NCBI GenBank assembly: GCA_031285905.1
Contig: JAITVH010000055.1
Span: 1 to 32,078 of the forward strand
From: Prevotella sp.
GTDB lineage: Bacteria; Bacteroidota; Bacteroidia; Bacteroidales; Dysgonomonadaceae
Reading direction: 5' to 3'
DNA length: 32,078 bases
The notes under the pieces were generated by a model that was not told the DNA's origin, did no database searches, and worked only from the letters and a program-made list of their open reading frames with translations. Positions 15,801-24,651 of this stretch are shown here, in pieces. Positions within the stretch are counted from its first letter, which is position 1. Each line of letters starts with the position of its first letter. The position numbers and the translations under genes are program-made.

Positions 15801-17635
15801 AACAAGTCAGTAGACGGAGGAGTAAAGTCATCGGTCACAGTGATGTCGTGAAACTCGGCAGCAATACCAGTAACAGTAACGTCTTTTGTGACCAGAGAGC
15901 TTTCATTAAAAACCACATTGTCGAAGCGAGTAGGCATACAATATCCTCCACCGCCATCAGACCAGTTGCCTTTGTCGTTCCACTCATGATTGCCTGCATC
16001 GCCTACCCAGTACAGAGTTTTAGTGCCTGGTTCCGTAAATGTCCAGTCGGCTGCGGCCGGAGTGGCAGTGTTACCTCCTCCATCTATTCCTGTTACCTCG
16101 AAGCCGTTTGTACCCTTAGATGCTACATTTGAGATAACAGCATTGGTAAGTACAATATTTTCTCCACTGTTGTTTTTGATTGTACCATCAGAGATGCTGT
16201 AATATGCCTCACAGGCAGCGGTATTGTCTATGATATTGCCTGTAATAGTAAGTGTTCTGTCGGAGGCTATTGTATATGCCTGTGAAGGAGCTAGTTGTAG
16301 TATATCAATAGTTCCACTTCGGAGGAAACTACCCCCTGCATTCTCGAAAGTAAGCTCATCGATGATTCCGGAATTTAAGATTTCGGCTGTTGTTGAAGTG
16401 TTTTTAATAGTTACCTTGTATATTCTGACACTACCGTAAGCATTACGGAAACTACCATTGATAATATTAAATTCGGATTTATTTGCAGTGAGTTTACCGG
16501 GAAACAACCATGAATTTACTGTAACTATGGTATTTTCTCCTAGTTTCATAATTGGATCATAATTGTTATTATTCATATTTCCCGAAAGTGTAAAAGCTTC
16601 CAGTGCAGGGAAGAGCAAGGGAGTTGAGGAAGAGTGATTCATGCTTCCTCCTGTAAACGATTTACAAAGAGGTGCATTCAAGGTGCCGGAATGTGAGAAA
16701 GTAGTTGTTCCGGTAACATTAATGGAAAGTACTTTGGGGCAGTTTAATAGATTAGGATTGCTGTTTCCGGCATTAGCCATATACAATGTTCCTATCGTAA
16801 GAGATAATAATTCCGGAAAATTGATTTTGGTATCAGAATTGGACATTGTAATTCCTCCGCCAGTATCGTATGTTGTTAAGAGTGGGAAGTTGATTACAGC
16901 TGCAGAGGTTGCTGAAAGTCTAGTAGTATATGTTCCCGAGCTGGTGAGATTGTTGAGATTAGGGAAATTTACAGTACTTCCTGTAGCAGTAATCAAGGCA
17001 TTAGTAAGGTTTTCACCACTATAGTTTACAGTTCCTCCATTAAAATCCAGAGTGTAATTTGAGTTTATTTCTCCCTCGATATTTAAGTTGCCTTCCCCTT
17101 TTTTTGAGAAGTAAGTGTTCATCTGTGCTCCGTTCATAGTCAGCATAGAGGTATAGCCTTCTACAGGCTGCATACCGAGTGAATAACCGGCATTATCAAT
17201 ATTACTATAACCAGTATGGGCATAAAAGATTACATTGCGTTGCAATGTGACATCTTCGGTGACCACCAGAGTATTTCTAACTAAGATTGTAAGTGGATTT
17301 GAATCACTTAATGTTTCTGTAAATGTAAGAGACTTTATACTAGCCGCGACATTTAAAGTCACCGTATATGCCGCCAATGGATTAGACTTATTTCCCGATT
17401 TTTCATCAAAAATCACCTTTGTAGTCGCCGTTGGTACCGAAGAAGGTAACTCTGTATCCTGTTCCCCTGATTTAAACGACCAGTGCGACAAGTCATTCCA
17501 GTTTCCTGTTCCCCCAATCCAGTACATCGTCTGTTCTGCCTGCGCCATCAGATTTACTGATGCAATGGCAGAAGTAAATATCAGTAGCACTATCAAACAA
17601 GAACGTTTAATAGCCATATTATTTATCCTTTTCAT
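12842..17635 (-). CDS. large exported repeat protein, probable cell surface
   Basis: This is a 1597-aa exported protein. The start gives MKRINNMAIKRSC, a hydrophobic stretch and MAQAEQT, a plausible signal peptide; the ATG at codon 7 is an alternative. Three long modules each open with a tryptophan-rich signature: YWIGGTGNWNDLSHW (about 38), LYWVGDAGNHEWNDKGNW (about 538) and LYWIGEAKDNKWETALNW (about 890). Each continues with CxPT-DNVxFN-type text and long beta-rich, Asn/Thr/Ser-rich runs suggesting beta-helices. From about residue 1310 there are Ig/PKD-like segments, then the short tail NPGIRIRIQR. It is probably a surface or matrix adhesin, but no known binding activity is evident. The gene starts 8 bases after the upstream exported protein's stop, so the two form an operon closed by a terminator. 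Confidence 0.85.
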   Translation of the reverse strand: MKRINNMAIKRSCLIVLLIFTSAIASVNLMAQAEQTMYWIGGTGNWNDLSHWSFKSGEQDTELPSSVPTATTKVIFDEKSGNKSNPLAAYTVTLNVAASIKSLTFTETLSDSNPLTILVRNTLVVTEDVTLQRNVIFYAHTGYSNIDNAGYSLGMQPVEGYTSMLTMNGAQMNTYFSKKGEGNLNIEGEINSNYTLDFNGGTVNYSGENLTNALITATGSTVNFPNLNNLTSSGTYTTRLSATSAAVINFPLLTTYDTGGGITMSNSDTKINFPELLSLTIGTLYMANAGNSNPNLLNCPKVLSINVTGTTTFSHSGTLNAPLCKSFTGGSMNHSSSTPLLFPALEAFTLSGNMNNNNYDPIMKLGENTIVTVNSWLFPGKLTANKSEFNIINGSFRNAYGSVRIYKVTIKNTSTTAEILNSGIIDELTFENAGGSFLRSGTIDILQLAPSQAYTIASDRTLTITGNIIDNTAACEAYYSISDGTIKNNSGENIVLTNAVISNVASKGTNGFEVTGIDGGGNTATPAAADWTFTEPGTKTLYWVGDAGNHEWNDKGNWSDGGGGYCMPTRFDNVVFNESSLVTKDVTVTGIAAEFHDITVTDDFTPPSTDLFSGTMYCYGSWYMMKPGITMSNQVIFCSTDLGETITTSGAIFNLVHFNSTEGGWILQDNFTAGSNLTFTGGTLNTNSKDVTVKNFVGNIPTMGYYYRDLILGASTISVLNWMYAGILNAGTSHIIVNGSTFTDNLANSEYYNVTATYSSITLTAGNGKFNSVTVSRANATVTVPNSMEVNILNLPANCNFIAGNSIDLTITENLINNTPDCSGLMTMRSSSLVGTNHFNLRSDKDIHIPNVWMQRVHASKIDGSTGNFTATGVDEGNNNGWTFSSAASKDLYWIGEAKDNKWETALNWTTDPNGKSIEGGCVPTMADNVYFNQYSSTDGNGFTITVPNTTYGGRFNNMIAENDAPSGIVFTSGTLYCYGNTVKLGKTMRFSTIHLLGDAQDGEWINSSSSYVYSSTLTINNANAKWKISNDMIKFNDFNITAASQVDFEMDNWMGNRISISNTTLNLKITKLESTNFTLGSNVTLNAEDVNMKFTGSNSTGSFYSSSSTFGNYVNIKNANITTKQWIYSGNSASTNLNQIQSEGSTINVSGNFTGRSDHNYNIVNATSTGYTISGGMYIDDLILNGNYTLSGNNTFGKLTLIPKGITLRLAAGSTQTINNDLILNGTPCNFNYLRAGSETGATQTSSTATIVYNNPSHNKFDYLYVGGIIASGTTLEFDVNSSSYGKNENVVFLDGTPGLIGLPDNETCKTTWDEDENDDPAAYIISAEAFYGGPLSTYTWEKKNAEGKFVVLPIDNPKTVSIDARDHGLDGTYRVKIRYDETATGSAVCEATDEMTVTYQPPAVIFLDGTKVSTAAYCETDKNTVADLSEQLMKESPVAEYIKNHGGIIKWYKTEAGGEALDEESLLESGKYYISVASSKSTCISQQRSELTVAVSTMPEADAGEDMKSSNKNFTMNANQPETGQTGLWTIVSGNATIADPSSYNTTVTLADDSKSAILEWTVTNGGCFASDRVTLGESPFAPMVNPGIRIRIQR

Positions 17636-17643
17636 CAGTTGTG

Positions 17644-18297
17644 TTATTTTACTTTCAGTACAATATTCATATACGTTTTTTCCGATATAGCATAACCATC
17701 CACCAGTTTGTAGACCAGTACACCCGTGTTACTCAACGACACGATCTCGAAAACATCTTTGTCATAGTAGATGACAAAATAATCCAGATTGTCGCTGGCA
17801 AATACAGGCAGAGTGGCTGCACTCGGACTTTTTACAGTAGTAGTAAGGTCAGTCATACCGAATTGTCCGGCATAAATACCGTACAGATTTAAAGAAAACT
17901 GTTTCAACACATCGTCATACGAGGGATCCCCCGTATCGGTAGGCAGTACAATAGACGGTATATAGAAGAACCGGTCTGTTTCCGCTACCAATCGTATCCA
18001 ACGCGTACCATTATTATAATAGTAGCCCGGAATTACATCCGCAGCCGTGTTTGTGTTGTAAACCGTCATTCCTGCCACATGGTTTTCCATTGGATCGGCT
18101 AATACAGTCGAACTGAGCGATACACGAGGCATCAGCACCCCTTTGGTAGAAGTACCGCCCGCCTCTTCCATCAGATCGAGAAGCGCATCCTTATGTGGCG
18201 GTGTATTCGAGCCTATAGTAACCTGTGCATTGATGCCCAATATCCAAAAACAGGCGATAATAGATAATAGAAGAGTTTTAAAGTTAGCTGGTTTCAT
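17644..18297 (-). CDS. exported protein, partner of the large surface protein
   Basis: This 217-aa protein has a clear signal peptide (MKPANFKTLLLSIIACFWILGINA-Q). The N-terminus VTIGSNTPPHKDALLDL... KGVLMPRVSL is common at the start of Bacteroidota surface or fimbria-associated proteins. The middle contains YNTNTAADVIPGYYYNNGTRWIRL, another recurring pattern of such proteins. The C-terminal half is beta-rich, with no enzyme motif. There is no lipobox cysteine at the cleavage site, so it is not an obvious lipoprotein. It is the promoter-proximal gene of a two-gene operon with the 1597-aa protein. No consensus promoter was found; the leader may extend into the unusual region upstream. Confidence 0.8.
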   Translation of the reverse strand: MKPANFKTLLLSIIACFWILGINAQVTIGSNTPPHKDALLDLMEEAGGTSTKGVLMPRVSLSSTVLADPMENHVAGMTVYNTNTAADVIPGYYYNNGTRWIRLVAETDRFFYIPSIVLPTDTGDPSYDDVLKQFSLNLYGIYAGQFGMTDLTTTVKSPSAATLPVFASDNLDYFVIYYDKDVFEIVSLSNTGVLVYKLVDGYAISEKTYMNIVLKVK

Positions 18298-18930
18298 AAT
18301 TTCGTTTGTTTTGAGTTTGTTGATATGGAATTTTACTATTTTAATGTTTACATTTGCCGATAAGAAAAAGAAAGAGCTTCAACAACCTTAGGGTTTCCAG
18401 TGCTACTTTCCCAAGCTGCAGAGTGGACTGTGAAGACAAAAAAGACAGATAAAGGTAATTGTTGAGGAATTTCAATATTCCTGCCGCTCTTTCTTTTGTT
18501 TTTTTGCATTTCGAGCCTGTAGGGCTCATGAGTAAACATAATGAGGAAAGGTAGTCGCTAAATGCGGATCGTGTGTGTAGTAGTATATGCCCCATGCCTA
18601 CAGAGGCAATGATTGAATGATTGTCTGTAAAGATGTTACTAAAGGTGTTATGCCCATTAATCAGGATTGTTTCCCGGTTATGTACTTTATGTATAGACAA
18701 AAAAACATCCATACCCAAAGCATACAATTTGAGTCCAAAGTTCATCAGGTGTTCTGAGTAAAATTTCGAATGAATTAAATAAAATCCAAAGTCAGGTTAA
18801 AGTTGTTTGTCTTTTCATTTCCCTTACTTTTTTGTTTCAAAGGTACTTTTCAGGCTTATACGGTTCAAATATATTTGACAAACGGCTGTTTGCTTATGAC
18901 CAATGGTATATTTTCTTGGATATTAACTAT
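18298..18930. other. gene-free leader region with hairpins
   Basis: Two overlapping minus-strand frames (about 134 and 63 codons, ending near 18341) are open here, but neither looks like a normal protein, so none is called. Structure is visible: GAGCC-TGTAG-GGCTC (18508-18522) and a TCAACAA / TTGTTGA pair flanking about 75 bases (about 18380-18465). It may be a long leader of the exported-protein operon, a non-coding RNA or a dispersed repeat. Nothing decides between these. Confidence 0.4.
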
Positions 18931-19361
18931 TTTAGGAAAGTTTATCTATCGTGTATCAATGTGCCGATTGGCAAACAACGTTCACCGAAGTGAAGACGAG
19001 GTAAATATGCTGATGTGCCAATGAAACGATCTTTGAAATAACATTCAGCGGAGCTAATTGATGATGAGTGTACTAGAGGAGCTTTAAGCTAGCAGGCTAG
19101 AGACATCGTTCAGCGGAGCAAAGTGTAGCTAAAACTTGTAATTAATGTCAGGTTTTAGTTAAAATCCACCTCTCCCCAGCCCTCTCCAAGAGAGAGGGAG
19201 CAGCAAAGCCCCAAAGAAAAATACTTGTAACTTGTAACTGCCCGATAGGGCGACGAATTGGAAATCGCCGAAGCGGAGACAAGGCAAACTTGTAACTAAT
19301 GTTAGTTTTGTAAGGTTTTAGTTAAAATCTTATTTCTCAAAGATTACTTACTCTATCTTTG
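18931..19361 (+). repeat. ~430-bp intergenic repeat, left inverted copy
   Basis: This stretch matches, as reverse complement, 25864-26291. Shared blocks include TTTATCTAT, GTGCCGATTGGCAAACAACG, CAGCGGAGCTAATT, GCTAGCAGGCTAGAGACATC, CCCGATAGGGCGACGAATTG and TTAGTTTTGTAAGG. The match continues to a common TTACTTACT(C/T)TATCTTTG, the -7 box of the next gene. This copy has an extra hairpin (CCCTCTC / GAGAGGG, about 19180-19198) and lacks one CAGCGGAGCTAATT unit found in the other copy. No transposase, terminal repeat or target duplication is seen. Confidence 0.85.
19354..19361 (+). promoter_or_regulatory. -7 box of the tsaE operon
   Basis: TATCTTTG matches TAnnTTTG and lies 23 bases before the tsaE ATG. 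No good -33 element is at the usual distance. The same TTACTTACT-TATCTTTG context occurs at coaBC, at the equivalent edge of the inverted repeat. Confidence 0.65.
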
Positions 19362-19384
19362 CATAAAAAATAAATATTAGATAA

Positions 19385-19798
19385 ATGAACTTGAAAATAG
19401 AATCTCTTGATAAAATAGACGAAACCGCCATCGAATTTATAAAGGGCATGGGTGACAATACTGTATTTGCCTTTCGAGGTGAAATGGGTGCAGGTAAGAC
19501 TACTTTTATAAAATCCATTTGTGAGAATCTGGGCGTTTCGGATACGATAAACAGCCCTACTTTTGCTATTGTAAACGAATACCGTTCCGATAGCGGCGAA
19601 CTTATATACCACTTCGATTTTTACCGGATAAACAAAATAGAAGAGGCTTATGATTTCGGTTACGAAGACTACTTCTATAGTGGAAGCCTTTGTTTTATAG
19701 AATGGCCGGAAAAAGTGGAAGACCTTTTGCCGCATGATACTGTAAATGTATATATAAAAGCATTGGAAGACGGTAGCCGTGAGGTGACCATAAAGTGA
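19385..19798 (+). CDS. tsaE: tRNA threonylcarbamoyladenosine biosynthesis ATPase TsaE
   Basis: TsaE is the ATPase that works with TsaB and TsaD to add threonylcarbamoyl to A37 of ANN-decoding tRNAs. The 137-aa protein has the Walker A loop GEMGAGKTT (Lys38), the family motif [17 protein letters not shown] and [13 protein letters not shown], all in the expected order and at normal length. It is the first gene of a two-gene plus-strand operon. Its stop overlaps a possible GTG start of the radical SAM gene. Confidence 0.96.
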   Translation: MNLKIESLDKIDETAIEFIKGMGDNTVFAFRGEMGAGKTTFIKSICENLGVSDTINSPTFAIVNEYRSDSGELIYHFDFYRINKIEEAYDFGYEDYFYSGSLCFIEWPEKVEDLLPHDTVNVYIKALEDGSREVTIK

Positions 19799-19806
19799 CC
19801 ACTAGG

Positions 19807-20727
19807 ATGGAAAACAAATTCTACAAAGAGTTCGGTGAGCTTCTTAGGCAACACTTCCCCCATAAGGTACAGAAAATATCGGTAAATGCAGGGTTTACCT
19901 GCCCTAACAGAGATGGATCGAAGGCTGTAGGCGGATGTACTTACTGTAACAATCAGAGTTTCAGTCCCGGATATGGCGGTAAGCAACGATCGGTCGGCGA
20001 TCAGCTGAGAGATGGTATTGCATTCTTCTCCTACAAATATCCAAACATGAAATATCTGGCTTACTTTCAGTCATATACGAATACGTATGATAGTATAGAT
20101 AAGCTGATAGCTTTGTACGAAGAGGCACTGGCTTATCCTGATGTTGTCGGACTGATTATAGGTACCCGCCCCGACTGTATGCCGGACGAACTACTGGACT
20201 ATTTTGCTGAGCTAAGTAAACGGACTTTCCTTATAATAGAGTATGGGCTGGAATCGACACAGGATGCTACTCTGGAATTTATAAACAGGGGTCATACCCA
20301 TGCCGAAAGTGAGGAGGCTATCCGAAAAACGGTAGCGAAAGGAATCTATACAGGTGCGCACCTTATCTTGGGGCTACCGCACGAGAGCAGAGAAACAATA
20401 TTGGGACATGCAGACATTGTATCTAAGTTGCCTCTGACTACACTGAAAATCCATCAACTGCAACTGATAAAAGGTACAGTGATGGCAAAACAGCACAGGG
20501 AGCATCCCGATTGGTTCGACCTGTTTGAGGTAGACGATTATATCGATCTATGTATCGACTTCGCGGAACGACTGAATCCTGATTTTATAATAGAGCGGTT
20601 TATCTCACAATCACCCAAGCAGCTTCTGATTGCTCCCGATTGGGGTTTGAAGAACTTTGAGTTTACAGCAAAGGTGCTTAAGCGTTTTGCTGAAAGGGAG
20701 ACTTATCAGGGACGGTTATTCAGGTAG
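19807..20727 (+). CDS. TIGR01212 family radical SAM protein (YhcC-like)
   Basis: This is a radical SAM protein of the YhcC/TIGR01212 family, function not established. The N-terminal loop FTCPNRDGSKAVGGCTYCNN gives Cys32 and, 11 residues on, the Cys44-x-x-Cys47 pair, the family's CX11-12CXXC arrangement. IIGTRPDC, IEYGLES, INRGHTHAES and LILGLPHES follow. I chose the ATG at 19807 (307 residues); a GTG at 19795 would add four residues and give a 4-base overlap with tsaE, and cannot be excluded. The C-terminal end overlaps the convergent AsmA-like gene by 12 bases. Confidence 0.92.
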   Translation: MENKFYKEFGELLRQHFPHKVQKISVNAGFTCPNRDGSKAVGGCTYCNNQSFSPGYGGKQRSVGDQLRDGIAFFSYKYPNMKYLAYFQSYTNTYDSIDKLIALYEEALAYPDVVGLIIGTRPDCMPDELLDYFAELSKRTFLIIEYGLESTQDATLEFINRGHTHAESEEAIRKTVAKGIYTGAHLILGLPHESRETILGHADIVSKLPLTTLKIHQLQLIKGTVMAKQHREHPDWFDLFEVDDYIDLCIDFAERLNPDFIIERFISQSPKQLLIAPDWGLKNFEFTAKVLKRFAERETYQGRLFR

Positions 20728-23700
20728 AGTCTGAGGCTTCTCTTCTTTACCCTTCTTCCCGCTAAAGAAGTTCTTCACTTTTGTAAAGAAGCCTGCAACT
20801 TTCTTCAACCGGTTCTGTTTTCCTTGCGACACTCCGACCGACTCTACTACTGCCGGTTGTATGATCTGCCAGAAGTAGTTGAATGAGGAATGGTAAGGAT
20901 CACGTTCTATATAGATATTTGCCTCACGCGGTTTCGACTTGGGCTTATTCGGATTATTCGACCTGACTATTATATTTGCCATACTGGTCAGGAATTTATT
21001 AGGTTCTTCCGTCTCGGTATTTTTAAGGATACTCAGCTTAAGGTCGTTATACAGAAACAGCATATCAGCATGTGCATCCATACTGGTAGCCTCTGTTATG
21101 AACCGGAAATCGTTCAGGGTTCCTTTTGTGATCTCGGCTTTTGCCAATGGAAGGAATATCTGATTCAGCTCCCTCAGGTTAAAGTCTTTGAGTCGGGCAT
21201 CTAATACGAAACAATCATAGTCCGAACTGATGGGCATATCCCATCGAGCTGTAAAATGTCCGTTATCCATGAAGCGACCATCTATATCGAGCCGCATATA
21301 CTCTTCAGGATAGGAGGCCATATTAGTAAGCTTAGAGAAGCTGCCGTTCATATTGCTAAAGAGTATCTTGCCTGTTTCTGTACCGCCTTTGGGCAGTTCT
21401 TCGTAGACAACCGAAAAATCGGTGATGTTAGCTTTCGCAATATCCAGTCCAATAGGCAGTTCCTGTATTTTTGTATAAATCATCGGCTGCATCTTAGGAG
21501 GGGTGTATATCTGCTTGTTCTTCAGGTTCCTGAGCATAACCTTATCCACTTCCAGACCGGACGCTTTAAGGATATTGCTCTTGAAGAATAATGGATAGTC
21601 TATTCCCAAAAGTGAGATATTGCCTACACTCACATCGAACCAGTCCTTATGTAGAGGGTGTTTATGAGAGAATTCCATTTTGGGATATGCGGGGATCATG
21701 TGCATACCGGATATCTGTGCCCGACCTTGTTTCTTGTCCAGTTCTATTCTGCCAAAAGCCAATGTATAGAAACCATCCATAATAGGGAATCTAAGGTCTG
21801 TCGTATTAAAGCGGAAGTCGTCCATATCCATTTCTCCCAGATCAGTATTGAGGGACAGACCATCTATACTAAGGTTGGTCTTATTGATAGCCCTATGGCT
21901 GATCACTTTCTTGTCAAGCGCATGGTTATAGTTGATATTTGCATCCGAAATATTGATGTCCTTAATGGTTACTTCATTCACATAAGGCCTCAGTATGGCA
22001 TAGGGGCTCCGGTTCAATGATTTATCCGATACAGTATCTACTTTTACCTGATAACTTTGGTCGATATTGATATATGGCTTTATCAGATTTACAGAAGTGA
22101 GGTTTAGTACTGACTTATCCTGTTTAGCCAGATGCAATCCTGAAAAGTTGAATGATTCTGTCTTGAACAGAAGTTTTAGATCGGGTTGCCGGTGACTGAG
22201 CTGAGGGTTAGTTATAACAAACGTCTCGATATTAATATGCTTCCCTAACGCGCCTAATGCCTGGTTCTTGTCTGCCTGTCCGGCTTCTCCTGCTTTATGA
22301 GACACATTGGTGATGACAGGAGACTGCAATATCAACGCCTTTATATCTAATCCTTTGTGAGGCGTCCAATCTAAAGACCTTAGGTTTAAAGCGTATAAAT
22401 CGGCCTTCGTACTATCTCTTCCCATCTTATCGGAAAAAGCTACTTTTGCTCCTGCGATATTTATTGTATCAGCAAATAGGCTGGTCATTCTGGATAAAAG
22501 TCCCTTGTTCGCTGTGTCCTTCTTTTGTCCGGTTGATACACCTGTCTTTACGATCCTGATGTCAGGGTAAGCTATCTTAAGTGACTTTACCTGTATAGCT
22601 TTATTATTTGCATAGGCCTCATTGTTAAAGCCACGAATGTCTATCAGTGATGTCTTAAAGTCGTAATATGTATCAGGAGCATCTGTCCATGTTGCTGTCT
22701 GAGGTATAAGCCGTACATCTTCCAGTTTTAACTTTCCGGTCAGCGTAGAAATATCAGCATCCTTCACCTGTAGGCGATAATAGCCTCCCGGTAGCAAGTT
22801 GTCAAAGTCTTTGATGGACAGCCCGATATCATTACATGTAAAAAGATACCGTGATGCTCTTCTGGTCTGCTCATCGATAAGGAACTCTGTAGCATAGAAA
22901 TTCAAATGTCGCAGGCGGTATGTTTCTTGCATTGCCTTATCGTGAAAGGTGACATTTGCATCTTTCAGATTGATATTTCTTACCGACAGATAATCAGCAT
23001 AAGGAGTGAACATATCCAGTATATCTTCCGGCTTTTCGGAACCCTTGCTCTTTGATTGCTTAGGTACATCCTGAGCAACCTTATAGTAATCTATATTGAA
23101 AGAGTCGATCCGTAGTTGGTTGGCTGAAACTCCCTTATCGTAATCGAGTCCTTCTATACTTATCTGCTTGATTCCTCCTGACATATAGTCTTTGGATGAA
23201 CTTGAAGACAATGCTTTCACTTTGATATCCGATATGTGGAAGCTGCTATCTATTGTACTCAGATATAAACTATTGGCACTTATATTTGAGTTGTTACTCT
23301 CCATCAACCCATTGATGTTATCTCCCGTCAGGGTGAAGTTGTCCACATACCAGAACTTCTTCTGCTGTTCGGATAGAGAGTCTACGAGGAAGTTATTTGC
23401 GTGAAAATCAAAATGATAAAGCGTATAAACATCCGTATATCCTTTCTGTGTCAGTGTATAGTTGAACTTTGTCTTCTCAATCCCTATCTTGTCAATGGAT
23501 ATACTATGCAGGATGGGCGATAGTATTCCGTAGAGCGACCATGTTTGATCATTTATTGTATCGGTTGGTGATTTATCCTCCTCTTCTTCCTGCTGTGACC
23601 CACCTCTCACACTATAATACTGTATATCTGTAGACGCTATATCAAAAGAAGTAGCATGGAGATAGTTTTCTGCATTCTCCCTCTTGAAACCAACTCCTTT

Positions 23701-24567
23701 CAGGGCAACCGATTTTATTTCGGCCTTTATATATCCGCCGGGGTTATGCATCCTGTCGTTCCAAAAGCTTTCTTTCGGTGCAATATGAACTCCTTCAATG
23801 CTGATCAGTGATTCGATGGTACTCAGCTTTATGTTTTGAGTCTCCAGTATTAGCTGATCACTATAAAGAAGCTGTTGCGGTTGATCTGCTTCAAACTCAA
23901 AATGGTCGCAATAAAGTAGTTTGCCAGAATCATAAGAGTCTTTATTTAAACGAAAATTGAAAGCCCTGAAATTAGCATCCTTCAAACCATAAATAACTGG
24001 TGAGACTGAGTCTTCGACTACATAATGAACATAGGCATTACTAAGCCTTATGCGGTTAACGGCCAGCTCATCGATATAAGGGGAAACGACCTCATATAAC
24101 GTTCTCAGGTCTTTATTCGGATGCTTTTCTTTCTTCTGTACATATGATAAAACTGGCTGAACAACTTTAATGTCAGGTGATTTTAGCTCAAACAAACTGA
24201 AGTGTAGGTTTGTATAATCTTTTCGCCATGTGAGGTTTATACCTCTAAAGTGGATTTCCCCGATATGGATATTATAATAAATCTCAGGTAAACTGTCCCC
24301 TTTCTTCCATTGCTCGAGAGCTATCGAGTCCGGCTTTAGCTCAACTCCTTGAATGGAAAGCTCTCCGGAAAATAATCCTACAGAAAGATTGTCGAACGAG
24401 CAGCGATAGAAACCGTTTGTGGCTTTTAGTACTTCCTCACTCAGGTGTTCATTCAATTTCGATTGTAACCGATAGGTCATAAACCAGTTTAGAGCAAACC
24501 CTCCCACAATCAATAATGTGAAAATGAGGAATAATATTTTTGGTATTCTGAACCCTTTTATTGCCAT
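20716..24567 (-). CDS. AsmA-like envelope protein
   Basis: This 1283-aa protein has one N-terminal membrane helix (about 10-30, ILFLIFTLLIVGGFALNWFM). A very long repetitive beta-rich region follows, with recurring LxLxDIxIxxANVNY-type strands, the pattern of the AsmA/TamB/DUF748 repeating-groove proteins that span the periplasm and are linked to lipid transport. The C-terminal ~60 residues are basic and low in complexity (KVKNFFSGKKGKEE). The ATG at 24567 is preferred over a TTG one codon earlier. It lies 78 bases or so after coaBC on the same strand and is probably co-transcribed. A lipid-transfer role is inferred from architecture only. Confidence 0.78.
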   Translation of the reverse strand: MAIKGFRIPKILFLIFTLLIVGGFALNWFMTYRLQSKLNEHLSEEVLKATNGFYRCSFDNLSVGLFSGELSIQGVELKPDSIALEQWKKGDSLPEIYYNIHIGEIHFRGINLTWRKDYTNLHFSLFELKSPDIKVVQPVLSYVQKKEKHPNKDLRTLYEVVSPYIDELAVNRIRLSNAYVHYVVEDSVSPVIYGLKDANFRAFNFRLNKDSYDSGKLLYCDHFEFEADQPQQLLYSDQLILETQNIKLSTIESLISIEGVHIAPKESFWNDRMHNPGGYIKAEIKSVALKGVGFKRENAENYLHATSFDIASTDIQYYSVRGGSQQEEEEDKSPTDTINDQTWSLYGILSPILHSISIDKIGIEKTKFNYTLTQKGYTDVYTLYHFDFHANNFLVDSLSEQQKKFWYVDNFTLTGDNINGLMESNNSNISANSLYLSTIDSSFHISDIKVKALSSSSSKDYMSGGIKQISIEGLDYDKGVSANQLRIDSFNIDYYKVAQDVPKQSKSKGSEKPEDILDMFTPYADYLSVRNINLKDANVTFHDKAMQETYRLRHLNFYATEFLIDEQTRRASRYLFTCNDIGLSIKDFDNLLPGGYYRLQVKDADISTLTGKLKLEDVRLIPQTATWTDAPDTYYDFKTSLIDIRGFNNEAYANNKAIQVKSLKIAYPDIRIVKTGVSTGQKKDTANKGLLSRMTSLFADTINIAGAKVAFSDKMGRDSTKADLYALNLRSLDWTPHKGLDIKALILQSPVITNVSHKAGEAGQADKNQALGALGKHINIETFVITNPQLSHRQPDLKLLFKTESFNFSGLHLAKQDKSVLNLTSVNLIKPYINIDQSYQVKVDTVSDKSLNRSPYAILRPYVNEVTIKDINISDANINYNHALDKKVISHRAINKTNLSIDGLSLNTDLGEMDMDDFRFNTTDLRFPIMDGFYTLAFGRIELDKKQGRAQISGMHMIPAYPKMEFSHKHPLHKDWFDVSVGNISLLGIDYPLFFKSNILKASGLEVDKVMLRNLKNKQIYTPPKMQPMIYTKIQELPIGLDIAKANITDFSVVYEELPKGGTETGKILFSNMNGSFSKLTNMASYPEEYMRLDIDGRFMDNGHFTARWDMPISSDYDCFVLDARLKDFNLRELNQIFLPLAKAEITKGTLNDFRFITEATSMDAHADMLFLYNDLKLSILKNTETEEPNKFLTSMANIIVRSNNPNKPKSKPREANIYIERDPYHSSFNYFWQIIQPAVVESVGVSQGKQNRLKKVAGFFTKVKNFFSGKKGKEEKPQTLPE

Positions 24568-24651
24568 CAAACAGCGTTAGTTTTGTTCCGTCTATCTTTA
24601 TTGAACAAGTATAAAGAGCGATTTGTTTTCAGACTAGCTGTCTGTGACGCA

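Noticed and set aside
18508-18522. Terminator at GAGCC-TGTAG-GGCTC
   Set aside because: Neither strand has a T tract right after the stem.
18341-18745. A 134-codon minus-strand frame
   Set aside because: Low-complexity Leu/Ser/Lys-rich text, no domain, and an equally open frame overlaps it; better treated as leader or repeat.
19337-19735. A 132-codon minus-strand frame
   Set aside because: It is the antisense shadow of tsaE, whose motifs are unambiguous.
24568-24570. TTG start for the AsmA-like gene, and the TTG start at 25866 for coaBC
   Set aside because: An ATG follows one codon later in the first case. In the second the TTG lies inside the -7 promoter box, upstream of the expected transcript start.
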